Shown here: piece after piece, positions 51,995 through 59,713 of the stretch
Layout of the letters: each line of letters begins with the position of its first letter
How positions within the stretch are numbered: position 1 is the first letter of the stretch
Source of the DNA: Aliidongia dinghuensis
GTDB lineage: Bacteria > Pseudomonadota > Alphaproteobacteria > ATCC43930 > CGMCC-115725
Direction: 5' to 3'
DNA length: 64,000 bases
NCBI RefSeq assembly: GCF_014643535.1
Contig: NZ_BMJQ01000013.1
Location: forward strand, 159,101-223,100
The notes under the pieces: model-generated
Told to the model about the DNA's origin: nothing
Seen by the model: only the letters and a program-made list of their open reading frames with translations
Database searches by the model: none
Translations under genes and position numbers: made by a program

Positions 51995-53281
51995 ATGGCA
52001 TCACCCGTCTCGCCGAAGGTCCGGCGCATGCAGCGCTTGTCCCTGCTGCTGCTGCTGATCACCGGCGCCATCAACTATCTTGACCGTCAGACGCTTGCGA
52101 TCGGCAATCCGGAGATCCGTTCGGAACTCAGGCTGGACGTGGCGCAGATGGGCTATCTCCTGTCCGCCTTCTCGCTAAGCTACGCCTTCTCGCAGCTGCC
52201 GACCGGCGGCCTGGTGGATCGGGTCGGCCCGCGCACGCTCCTGGGCGTCGGCCTCGCCATCTGGTCGCTGGCACAGGGGGCGGCCGGCTTCGTCAACGGC
52301 TATGCCCAATTCCTCTATGCCCGCATCGTGCTCGGCATCGGCGAGGCGCCGCAATTCCCGACCGGCGCGCGCGTCGTCTCCAACTGGTTCAACGTGCGCG
52401 ACCGCGGCCTGCCGACCGGCATCTTCAATTCGGCCTCGACCCTGGGTCCGGCCCTCGCGCCGCCGCTCTTGACGTGGCTGATGCTGGGCTGGGGCTGGCG
52501 CGCCATGTTCATTGCCATGGGCGTCATGGGCGTGCTGGCGGCGATCATCTGGTACCTGATCTATCGCGACCCGGGCGACGCCGGCGTCAGCGAGGCCGAC
52601 AAGGCCGCTATCCGCGAGGGCGAGCCGCCGCGTACCGAGGGCGTCAGCTTCGGCCAATGGCTGCGCCTGTTCCGCTTCCGCACGACCTGGGGCATGGTGC
52701 TGGGCTTCTTCGGCACGGTCTATCTGATCTGGCTCTACCTCACCTGGCTGCCGGGCTATCTCGAGATCGAGCGGCACATGAGCATCATGAAGACTGGCAT
52801 CTATGCGTCGGTGCCCTATGTGTTCGGCTTCATCGGCTCGATCGTCGGCGGCGCCATCTCGGACTGGCTCGCCGCCCGCGGCCATACGCCGATGATGAGC
52901 CGCAAGATCCCGATCATCGGCGGGCTCGCCGGTATGGCGCTCTTCACCATTCCAGCCGCCTTCACCGACAGCTGGCAGCTGGCCCTGTTCTTCATCTGCC
53001 TCGCGGTGTTCTGCGGCAATGTGTCGAGCGCAACGTCCTGGGCGCTCGTCACCGCCGCGGCGCCGCCCAACTACGTCGCCTCGATCGGCTCGATCCAGAA
53101 TTTCGGCGGCTACCTGGGCGGCACGCTGGCGCCGGCGCTGACCGGCGTCATCGTCTACAACACCGGCTCCTTCGTGCCGGCCTTGATCGTGGGCGCCGCC
53201 ATCGCGCTCTGCTCCGCGCTCGTCTACACCTTCGTGGTCCGCCGCCCGATCTCGGGCGCCGACCTCGAGGCACTCACCTGA
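51995..53281 (+). CDS. MFS transporter, sugar-acid (galactonate-type) ACS family
   Basis: 428 aa with 12 predicted TM helices. NYLDRQTLAIGNPEIRSELR at the end of TM1 and QLPTGGLVDRVGPRTLLGVG in the loop 2-3 signature are typical of the anion:cation symporter family, which takes up galactonate, glucarate and related acids. GAAGGGGAG is 5 nt before the ATG at 51995. It lies beside dgoK/dgoA, so D-galactonate or a 2-keto-3-deoxy acid is a likely substrate (inference). Confidence 0.88.
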   Translation: MASPVSPKVRRMQRLSLLLLLITGAINYLDRQTLAIGNPEIRSELRLDVAQMGYLLSAFSLSYAFSQLPTGGLVDRVGPRTLLGVGLAIWSLAQGAAGFVNGYAQFLYARIVLGIGEAPQFPTGARVVSNWFNVRDRGLPTGIFNSASTLGPALAPPLLTWLMLGWGWRAMFIAMGVMGVLAAIIWYLIYRDPGDAGVSEADKAAIREGEPPRTEGVSFGQWLRLFRFRTTWGMVLGFFGTVYLIWLYLTWLPGYLEIERHMSIMKTGIYASVPYVFGFIGSIVGGAISDWLAARGHTPMMSRKIPIIGGLAGMALFTIPAAFTDSWQLALFFICLAVFCGNVSSATSWALVTAAAPPNYVASIGSIQNFGGYLGGTLAPALTGVIVYNTGSFVPALIVGAAIALCSALVYTFVVRRPISGADLEALT

Positions 53282-53293
53282 TGGACCAGTTCA

Positions 53294-53776
53294 TCATCTG
53301 ATGAACTGATCGACGTAGTCGCCGAGGCCGACGGCGTGGTAGTGCCGTCGGCACATCTCGATCTTGCTGAACACGTCCTCGTAGCCGGTCGTCCGGCCCT
53401 CGGCATCGAGATAGATCATGGCGCCGGAGATGGTGAAGAAGGTGATCATCTCCGGCACGCCCTCGTCGACGACGAGCGTGTGGATCTCGCCCGGCGGCTC
53501 GTAGACGAAGCTGCCCTCGGTCGCGACCCAGTCATGCTCCAGGTAGCGCCAGCTGCCCTTGATGACATAGCCGGTGACGATCATCGGGTGGCGATGCCGG
53601 CTCAGCACGCCCGACTTGCGCACGCGCAGCAGGTTGGACCAGCCGCCGGTGACCGTATTGAGCAAGAGCGGCCGGAACCACACATTGTCGGCCTGCGGGA
53701 CCCAAATCCGCTCATCCTCGGGGATGGCGGGGATCGCGATCTCAGGCTGGATGCCGGTCGCCTGTTCGAACTTCAT
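53294..53776 (-). CDS. cupin protein, 2,4'-dihydroxyacetophenone dioxygenase-like
   Basis: 160 aa, a single cupin barrel. Metal-binding residues are suggested by LSRHRHPMIVTGYVIKGSW (His pair) and YEPPGEIHTLVVDE (Glu and His). The overall pattern is that of the ChrR/dihydroxyacetophenone dioxygenase-like cupins. Located 11 bp after the SDR gene on the same strand (operon) and convergent with the MFS gene. A role with sugar acids rather than aromatics is suggested only by the neighbours. Confidence 0.8.
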   Translation of the reverse strand: MKFEQATGIQPEIAIPAIPEDERIWVPQADNVWFRPLLLNTVTGGWSNLLRVRKSGVLSRHRHPMIVTGYVIKGSWRYLEHDWVATEGSFVYEPPGEIHTLVVDEGVPEMITFFTISGAMIYLDAEGRTTGYEDVFSKIEMCRRHYHAVGLGDYVDQFIR

Positions 53777-53787
53777 CGCATCTCTCC

Positions 53788-54528
53788 TCAAGCGATCGCG
53801 TAGCCGCCGTCGACCGGCAGCACCACGCCCGTGACGAAGGCAGCGGCGGGCGAACACAGGAACACCGCGGCACCGCCGATGTCCTCCGGCCGGCCCCAGC
53901 GGCCGAGCGGCGTGCGCGCAATGATCGCGGCACTGCGCGCGGCATCCTGCTGCAGCGGCTTGGTCAAGGTCGTCTCGATCCAGCCGGGCGCGATGGCGTT
54001 GACCCGGATGCGATCCGGCGCCCAGGCGATCGCGAGGCTCTTGGTGAGCTGCGCGACGCCGCCCTTGCTGGCGCTGTAGGCGGGCGAGGCGCCGCTGCCG
54101 AAGAAGCTCAGCATCGAGGCGATGTTGACGACGGCCCCGCCGCGCTCGGCCAGGAGCGGCCGGCAGGCGGTCGCGAGCCGCATCGAGCCGGTCAGGTTGA
54201 CCTCGACCACGCGCTGGAACGTCTCGACCTCGAACTCGCCGCCCTGCCCACCGGCACCACCGCGCACGATCATGCCGGCGGCATTCACCAGGATGTCGAG
54301 CCGGTCGAGGCTGTCGACCAAGTCCCGGACGGCAGCCGGGTCGGCGACGTCGAGCGGCCGTGCTGCGATGCCGGCGAAGGCAGGGGCCGTCTCGGCGGCC
54401 GCGACCTCGCCGGCGCCGAGGCCCGTCGCAAGCACCTCCGCCCCGGCGTCCCGAAGCGCCTGGGCGATGGCGCCGCCGATCCCGCCGGTGCCGCCCGTGA
54501 CCAATGCGCGCAATCCATCAAGCCGCAT
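53788..54528 (-). CDS. short-chain dehydrogenase, possibly sugar dehydrogenase
   Basis: 246 aa. Cofactor motif TGGTGGIG, NAAG strand, catalytic Ser in NIASMLSFFGSG and YSASK. C-terminal TGVVLPVDGGYAIA. It resembles gluconate-5-dehydrogenase or fucose-dehydrogenase-like enzymes. It is divergent from dgoK with a 118-bp shared promoter region and forms an operon with the cupin gene. It might oxidise galactose or a derived acid; unproved. Confidence 0.88.
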   Translation of the reverse strand: MRLDGLRALVTGGTGGIGGAIAQALRDAGAEVLATGLGAGEVAAAETAPAFAGIAARPLDVADPAAVRDLVDSLDRLDILVNAAGMIVRGGAGGQGGEFEVETFQRVVEVNLTGSMRLATACRPLLAERGGAVVNIASMLSFFGSGASPAYSASKGGVAQLTKSLAIAWAPDRIRVNAIAPGWIETTLTKPLQQDAARSAAIIARTPLGRWGRPEDIGGAAVFLCSPAAAFVTGVVLPVDGGYAIA

Positions 54529-54587
54529 GCCGACTTCCCTCCCTCGAGCCTCGCTGTTTGCGGCAGGGTGTCCTCTGCTCTCGGCGA

Positions 54588-54617
54588 TTGTCAACGACCC
54601 GGCCGGGCCAATAGTCT
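54588..54617 (+). promoter_or_regulatory. possible dgoK promoter
   Basis: TTGTCA (54588-54593), 18-bp spacer and TAGTCT (54612-54617), about 30 bp before the dgoK start in the divergent spacer. A moderate consensus match. Confidence 0.35.
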
Positions 54618-54646
54618 GACGAAAAGGCACCGCGTGGGAGGGCTGC

Positions 54647-55528
54647 ATGATCGCCGTCGATTGGGGAACTTCGAGCTTCCGGGCCTATCGGCTCGCTGCG
54701 GACGGCGCGATCCTCGACGCTTGCGCTTCGCCCCGCGGCATCTTGACCGTGACCGACGGCGATTTCGCGGCCGTGCTACGTGCGGCGGTCGAGCCGTGGC
54801 TCGGCACCGAGCGGCTGATGCTGCTCGGCGGCATGATCGGCAGCCGGCAGGGCTGGCGCGAGGCACCCTATGTGCCCTGCCCGGCCGGCGAGGCGGAGAT
54901 CAGGCAGGCGATGATCCGGCTCGACTTCGACTGGCCAGGCCAGACCTGGCTGGCGCCGGGCCTCAGCACCCGGGCCCACGGCGTGCCCGACGTGATGCGC
55001 GGCGAGGAGGTGCAGATCCTGGGCGCGCTTGGCGATCTTGGCCAAGGCGACGGGCTCGTCTGCCTGCCGGGCACCCACTCGAAATGGGCGCGGGTCTCAG
55101 GCGGCCGGATTGCGGGCTTCGAGACCCACATGACCGGCGAGGCGTTCGCCGTGCTGCGCCAGCATTCGATCCTCGGGCGCCTCATGCCGGTGCCGGAGGC
55201 CGAGGCCGATCCGGACGACCGCGCCTTCGCCGAGGGCCTCGCCCGGGCCAAGACTGCGGGCGGGCTGCTGCATCATCTCTTCGGCGTGCGCAGCCTCGGC
55301 CTCATGGACGACCTGCCTGCGGCGGCGCTGCCCGCCTATCTCTCGGGCCTGCTGATCGGGCACGAGCTGCAGGCGACGGCGGCGATCCCCGGGCCGGTCT
55401 ATCTGATCGGCAACGAGAATTTGACCCGGCGCTATGCCCGCGCGCTCGAGCTCACGGGCCGCGTGGCGCAGCCCCTGGCGCCGGACCGGGCTGCGGCCGG
55501 TCTCCACCTCCTGGCACAAGGACTGTAA
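54647..55528 (+). CDS. dgoK: 2-dehydro-3-deoxygalactonokinase
   Basis: 293 aa. Phosphorylates 2-dehydro-3-deoxygalactonate in the De Ley-Doudoroff pathway. Family blocks are the N-terminal phosphate-binding IAVDWGTSSFRAYRL, LLGGMIGSRQGWREAPYVPC, GEEVQILGAL, VCLPGTHSKWARV and the C-terminal VYLIGNENLTRRYARAL. GGGAGGG precedes the ATG. It is followed after 5 bp by dgoA. Confidence 0.94.
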   Translation: MIAVDWGTSSFRAYRLAADGAILDACASPRGILTVTDGDFAAVLRAAVEPWLGTERLMLLGGMIGSRQGWREAPYVPCPAGEAEIRQAMIRLDFDWPGQTWLAPGLSTRAHGVPDVMRGEEVQILGALGDLGQGDGLVCLPGTHSKWARVSGGRIAGFETHMTGEAFAVLRQHSILGRLMPVPEAEADPDDRAFAEGLARAKTAGGLLHHLFGVRSLGLMDDLPAAALPAYLSGLLIGHELQATAAIPGPVYLIGNENLTRRYARALELTGRVAQPLAPDRAAAGLHLLAQGL

Positions 55529-55533
55529 CCCCG

Positions 55534-56157
55534 ATGATCGATCTCAAGACTGCGCTCGCCCGCTGCCCGCTCGTCGCCATTCTGCGCGGCATCAAGCCCG
55601 ACGAGGCGCCCCCGGTTGCGGCGGCACTCATCGACGCCGGCTTCTCGATCATCGAGATCCCGCTCAATTCGCCGGACCCGTTCACCAGCATCGGGCGGCT
55701 CGCCCATCAGTTCGGCGATCTGGCGCTGATCGGCGCCGGCACGGTGCTGTCGCCGACGCAGGCGAGCGAGGTGAGCGCCGCCGGCGGCCGGCTTATCGTC
55801 ATGCCGCACGCCGACACCGAGGTGATCCGGGCGGCGAAGGCCCTGCGCATGGTGGCGCTGCCCGGCTTCGCGACGCCGACCGAGGCCTTCGCGGCCTTCC
55901 ATGCCGGCGCCGACGGCCTGAAGCTGTTCCCGGCCGAGGCGAACCCGCCCGCGGTCCTCAAGGCAATGAAGGCGGTCCTGCCCGCCGACGTGCCGGTCCT
56001 GCCGGTCGGCGGCATCACGCCCGAGCGCATGGCCGACTATTTCCAGGTCGGCGCCGCCGGCTTCGGCCTGGGCTCGGCGCTCTACAAGCCCGGCGACACG
56101 GCCGAGCAGGTCGGCGCCGCCGCCCGCCGCTTCATCGCGGCGCTGCCGGGGCATTGA
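55534..56157 (+). CDS. dgoA: 2-dehydro-3-deoxy-6-phosphogalactonate aldolase
   Basis: 207 aa KDPG/KDPGal aldolase of class I. Substrate-site blocks are LVAILRGIKPDEA, IIEIPLNSP, IGAGTVLSP and the Schiff-base lysine in ADGLKLFPAE; PVGGITPERM near the C-terminus. The IIEIPLNSPDP wording is that of DgoA rather than Eda. It splits KDPGal to pyruvate and glyceraldehyde 3-phosphate. Co-transcribed with dgoK. Confidence 0.94.
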   Translation: MIDLKTALARCPLVAILRGIKPDEAPPVAAALIDAGFSIIEIPLNSPDPFTSIGRLAHQFGDLALIGAGTVLSPTQASEVSAAGGRLIVMPHADTEVIRAAKALRMVALPGFATPTEAFAAFHAGADGLKLFPAEANPPAVLKAMKAVLPADVPVLPVGGITPERMADYFQVGAAGFGLGSALYKPGDTAEQVGAAARRFIAALPGH

Positions 56158-56178
56158 CGGCTCTCCGTCAGCAACGCT

Positions 56179-56406
56179 TCAGCCGATGAGTGCCGTCGCA
56201 ACGCCGACTGCTTCCATGGCGACGGCGAGGCCGGCGAGCGCCAGGAAAGTGACGCCCATCAGCACCGCCTCGATCCGACCGCCGACCGAGGGCGCCAGGG
56301 TGGCCGGCCGGCTCTTCGAACGCGCGGCACGAGCCGGCTTCCGGACGGACGCGACGCGGACCGGGCGGAGCGAGCTGGTGGCAGAGGCGAAAGCGGGGCT
56401 GTTCAT
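56179..56406 (-). CDS. small single-TM hypothetical protein
   Basis: 75 aa. A basic, Ser/Arg-rich N-terminal half (residues 1-42) is followed by one hydrophobic helix at about 47-74 (VLMGVTFLALAGLAVAMEAV) that ends the protein. GGAG lies about 9 nt before the ATG at 56406. No recognised family. It is convergent with dgoA (21 bp). Confidence 0.5.
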   Translation of the reverse strand: MNSPAFASATSSLRPVRVASVRKPARAARSKSRPATLAPSVGGRIEAVLMGVTFLALAGLAVAMEAVGVATALIG

Positions 56407-56542
56407 GATCCATCTCCAACGAGGGTTGCGAGAGGATCAGGAGCAACGCGCGGGCCAGCAGTACGTTTCCTTTTAAATCAATAGGTTGCTCAGAGTTGAC
56501 CGAGCGGTGAACGCCGAGGATCGTCCGGAAGCGGACGGAGAC

Positions 56543-56564
56543 CTGTTCGGAACCGGACAGTTTT
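56543..56564 (+). terminator. hairpin with short T-tract
   Basis: CTGTTCGG (56543-56550) pairs with CCGGACAG (56553-56560), one G-T wobble, then TTTT. No + strand gene ends nearby, so its role is unclear. Confidence 0.35.
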
Positions 56565-56590
56565 GAGCGGCGGCACGCCCCTCACCCGCG

Positions 56591-57025
56591 CTACCGCCGC
56601 CAGCCGTAGCGGGGGCCGTAGGCGACGTCGGTCGACACGATGGTCTGGCCGATCGGGAAGAGCGCGATCGGCACCAGCTTCAGATGCACCCAGGCGAACG
56701 GCAGGCCGATGATGGTGACGGCATAGCCGGCCGCCAGCACCAGGTGACCCAGCGCCAGCCACCAGCCGATGACCAGGAACCAGATGATGTTGCCGAGCGT
56801 GCCCAACGGCCCGGTGCCGAGATCCATGCGCCCGGACAGTTCCTCGCGCGAGACCGACATCTGCCCGAACGGCAGCAGCGTATAGAAGCCGATGTTGAAG
56901 GCGGCCCGCGCCCAGGGCAGGCCCACGATCGACAGCGCGAACAGCAAGCCGGCCAGGATCCAGGCGGCGCCGCTCAGCAAGCCGCCGCCCAGGATCAGCC
57001 AAAGGATGTTCAAGATCAAAGTCAT
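56591..57025 (-). CDS. YccF domain inner-membrane protein
   Basis: 144 aa with four hydrophobic helices in two YccF repeats: LNILWLILGGG with VGLPWARAAFNIGFYTLLPF, and LGNIIWFLVIGWWLALGHLV with IGLPFAWVHLKLVPIALFPI. The duplicated GLPxAxxxxKL pattern is diagnostic. Function unknown. GGAGG lies 5 nt before the ATG at 57025. Divergent from the DUF2252 gene. Confidence 0.9.
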   Translation of the reverse strand: MTLILNILWLILGGGLLSGAAWILAGLLFALSIVGLPWARAAFNIGFYTLLPFGQMSVSREELSGRMDLGTGPLGTLGNIIWFLVIGWWLALGHLVLAAGYAVTIIGLPFAWVHLKLVPIALFPIGQTIVSTDVAYGPRYGWRR

Positions 57026-57153
57026 CACGTCCTCCGTTGTCGGAACATGAACCGGTTCATGACGGCAAGCGGTCGCGGGACGCGTTGCACAAGCATTTGT
57101 AATATTTGCTCGTTATCACATTGTTGCAATATGCCGCAGTGAGGAACGCCCAG

Positions 57154-58242
57154 ATGATGGACGTTATCGAAGCGACGGAAGCGTATGAGCACTGGGCGTT
57201 CGCCCAGATTCCCAAGGTGCGGAGCGATCTTGCGCGCAAGCACGAGGCGATGGCCTCGGGCCCCTTTCCCTTCCTGCGCGCGACCTATTATCGCTGGGCG
57301 CAGCTCTGGCCGAGGCTGTGCGAGGATCTCAACGACGCGCCACGCGTGCTGTCGGTCGGCGATCTCCATGTCGAGAATTTCGGCACCTGGCGCGACATCG
57401 AGGGGCGGCTCGTCTGGGGCGTCAATGATTTCGACGAGGCGCACATGGCGCCCTACACGCTCGACCTCGTGCGCCTCACCGCCTCGGCCCTCTTGGCGCT
57501 CGAATCGAACCAGGCCGACATCGCGCGCGACCGCATCGCCGATACGATCCTCGCCGGCTATATGAAGCATCTCGACGGCGAAGCGCGCCCCTTCGTGCTG
57601 GAGGAGCCGAACCGCTGGCTGCGCAGGCTCGCGTTCGGCGAGTTCCGCGATCCGGAGCCGTTCTGGGCCAAGCTCAACGGGTTGCCCGATGTCGACGGCA
57701 CGATCCCGCACAAGGTGAAGAAGCATCTGGAGAAGCGCTTCCCGCAGACCGGCCTGGCGCTCCGCTTCGTCCACCGCACCGCCGGCCTCGGCAGCCTCGG
57801 CCGGCCGCGCTACGTGGCGCTTGGCCCATGGCACGGCTCGACCGTGGCCCGCGAGGCGAAGGCGCTCCTGCCGTCCGCCTGGGTCTGGGCGCGCGACAAG
57901 GGGCGGAAGCGCATCCGCTACAACGACCTGCTCGCCCGCGCGATCCGCTGCCCCGACCCCTATGCCGGTGCCGTAGACGAATGGCTGATCCGGCGCCTCG
58001 CCCCCGAGAGCATCGGCATCGACCTCGCGGCACTGCCGAAGAAGAAGCTCGAGGACCGGCTACTGACGGCGATGGGGTCGGAAACCGCGAACATTCACCT
58101 GGGCACGGCCGGCGCCGCCGACGCGATCCGCAAGGACCTGAACGGCCGGCGCCGCTCCTGGCTCGAGCGCGCCGCCGACACGATGGCCGACAAGCTGCGC
58201 GAAGACCAGGCCGTCTGGCGTGCTTCACGCCATCAGGACTAG
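57154..58242 (+). CDS. DUF2252 family protein
   Basis: 362 aa. Conserved blocks are MASGPFPFLRATYYRW, SVGDLHVENFGTWRD and VWGVNDFDEAHMAPYTLDLV; the DxHxxNFG and NDFDE motifs recall the catalytic and metal loops of aminoglycoside-phosphotransferase-like kinases, so DUF2252 may be a kinase-like fold. The function is not established. GAGGAA lies 7 nt before the ATG at 57154; the next ATG (57157) is equally possible. Confidence 0.85.
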   Translation: MMDVIEATEAYEHWAFAQIPKVRSDLARKHEAMASGPFPFLRATYYRWAQLWPRLCEDLNDAPRVLSVGDLHVENFGTWRDIEGRLVWGVNDFDEAHMAPYTLDLVRLTASALLALESNQADIARDRIADTILAGYMKHLDGEARPFVLEEPNRWLRRLAFGEFRDPEPFWAKLNGLPDVDGTIPHKVKKHLEKRFPQTGLALRFVHRTAGLGSLGRPRYVALGPWHGSTVAREAKALLPSAWVWARDKGRKRIRYNDLLARAIRCPDPYAGAVDEWLIRRLAPESIGIDLAALPKKKLEDRLLTAMGSETANIHLGTAGAADAIRKDLNGRRRSWLERAADTMADKLREDQAVWRASRHQD

Positions 58243-58310
58243 GCTGAAAGCCGAATTAGCAGCGGCCGCTCGCGACTCATAGCGGTCCTTCGAGAGGCTT
58301 CGCGCCGCCC

Positions 58311-59282
58311 TCATTCGATCACCTGGTCCGAGCGAGCCAGGATCGCCGACGGGATGGCGATGCCGAGTGTTTTCGCCGTCTTCATGTTGATGACGAGATC
58401 GAAGACGGTCGGCTGCTCAATCGGCAACTCGGCGGGTTTGGCGCCCTTGAGGATGCGATCAATGTAGTAGGCCGTGCGCTGGTAAGAGTCACTCAGCCGA
58501 GGCCCATAGGTGCACAACGCACCGCTTTCGGCGAACATTGCCCATCCCGAGATCACCGGGATACCCCGCGCCGTTGCGACCTCGATGATCAGCTCTCGGT
58601 TGCCGGTCGTGACCGGATCTGGATAGACGTCGACCGCCTCCGCCCCTCCGCTGGCAAGCTCACTGAGCCGACCATCAAGCTCTGCTCGGCTGCGGGCCGG
58701 AAGATATTGGATCTCGATGCCGAGCTGGTTTGCCACTGCGATAGCGTTCTGGCGTTCGCGGGCTTCGCCGCGATGGTCGGGGCTGGCGACGATCGCGACG
58801 CGACGCAACCCCGGCAGGATCTCATGCAGCAGTTCCAGCCGCTTGCCGGCGAGGTCGAACATCATCAACGTGATGCCGGTCGCGTTGCCGGTCGGACGGG
58901 CCAGGCTTTGCGCCAGTCCATACTCGATCGGGTCGGCGCTGAAGACGTAGACAACCGGGATCGGACCGGCATTCTCGATGACGCTGCGAGTTGCGGCTCC
59001 CTGCGTCACAAACAGATCGACTGGAATGCGCCGCAATTCCTCAACCGCGACCGAAACCTGCTGCAAGTCGTCGGGATACCGTTCCTCGATGGTGAGATTG
59101 CGCCCCTCCACATACCCGTGCTGGCTGAGGCCGGCCCGTACCGCCGCGACGAAGGGCTGCGACATCTGGCGTCTGTAGCCGGCGATCCAACCGATGCGCG
59201 CGCTTGCACCCAGCTGCGCCACGGCCGCGAGCGGCATTCCGGCCACGACGCTCGCAGCGGCGATGAAGTTGCGGCGCTTCAT
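58311..59282 (-). CDS. ABC transporter substrate-binding protein (PF04392 type)
   Basis: 323 aa. The twin-arginine-like signal KRRNFIAAASVVAGMPLAAV precedes a two-lobed binding fold: RIGWIAGYRR, GLSQHGYVEGRNLTIEERYP, DLFVTQGAATRSV, IPVVYVFSADPIEYGLAQSL and FDLVINMKTAKTLGIAIP near the C-terminus. Members of this family occur widely as orphans. No permease or ATPase gene is adjacent, so its transporter partner and ligand are unknown. Confidence 0.9.
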   Translation of the reverse strand: MKRRNFIAAASVVAGMPLAAVAQLGASARIGWIAGYRRQMSQPFVAAVRAGLSQHGYVEGRNLTIEERYPDDLQQVSVAVEELRRIPVDLFVTQGAATRSVIENAGPIPVVYVFSADPIEYGLAQSLARPTGNATGITLMMFDLAGKRLELLHEILPGLRRVAIVASPDHRGEARERQNAIAVANQLGIEIQYLPARSRAELDGRLSELASGGAEAVDVYPDPVTTGNRELIIEVATARGIPVISGWAMFAESGALCTYGPRLSDSYQRTAYYIDRILKGAKPAELPIEQPTVFDLVINMKTAKTLGIAIPSAILARSDQVIE

Positions 59283-59713
59283 GTCTGATCATCCCCGCTG
59301 CATCGCGCAAGTCTGACCTGCCGACTCTAATACTCGCGTTCCAGGCTTGACAGAAGTGATGCAATTGGGGTGGGGCGGCCGGCGCCGGCCTTGATCATGC
59401 TGCCATCGACCGCGAACCCTCGCCGCCGACCAGGCCTTCCGTCATGCAGCGCGCCACCGTCGCCTCGAACAGCCCAAGCCCATGTGCATGAGGCTCGCGC
59501 AGCCGATGCCCAAAGCGGCCCAACCGAGCCTTGAACCGAATGACCGCTATTCGGACGGGCGTCCCGTAATCAGTCCGGCAGAAATCCCCTGAACCAGTCG
59601 CCGTTGAGCAGGTTCTCAGCCGAGCAGGTCCCCCCACGCAAAAATCCTTGGGTCCGGCCGTCGCTCGCGGCAAGGATGGGCGACCGTCGCCGCCCGAGCC
59701 CGCCTAGACATCC
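59283..59713. other. intergenic region containing transposase debris
   Basis: 431 bp between the binding-protein gene and the MBOAT gene. Its middle holds a broken transposase fragment (59384-59526). The remainder has no plausible gene; the last 100 bp probably contain the MBOAT promoter. Confidence 0.6.
59384..59526 (-). pseudogene. remnant of a DDE transposase (IS1182/IS5-like)
   Basis: The minus strand encodes FEATVARCMTEGLVGGEG in one frame, and FAVDGSMIKAGA continues in the next frame after a one-base loss at about 59416. Joined, this is the VGGEGFAVDxSxI stretch around the first catalytic Asp of IS1182-type transposases. Both ends of the gene are missing. Confidence 0.75.

Noticed and set aside
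56168..56446. An alternative 92-codon frame overlapping the small TM protein
   Set aside because: It has no hydrophobic helix or family pattern, whereas the overlapping 75-codon frame has a good ribosome-binding site and a clear TM segment.
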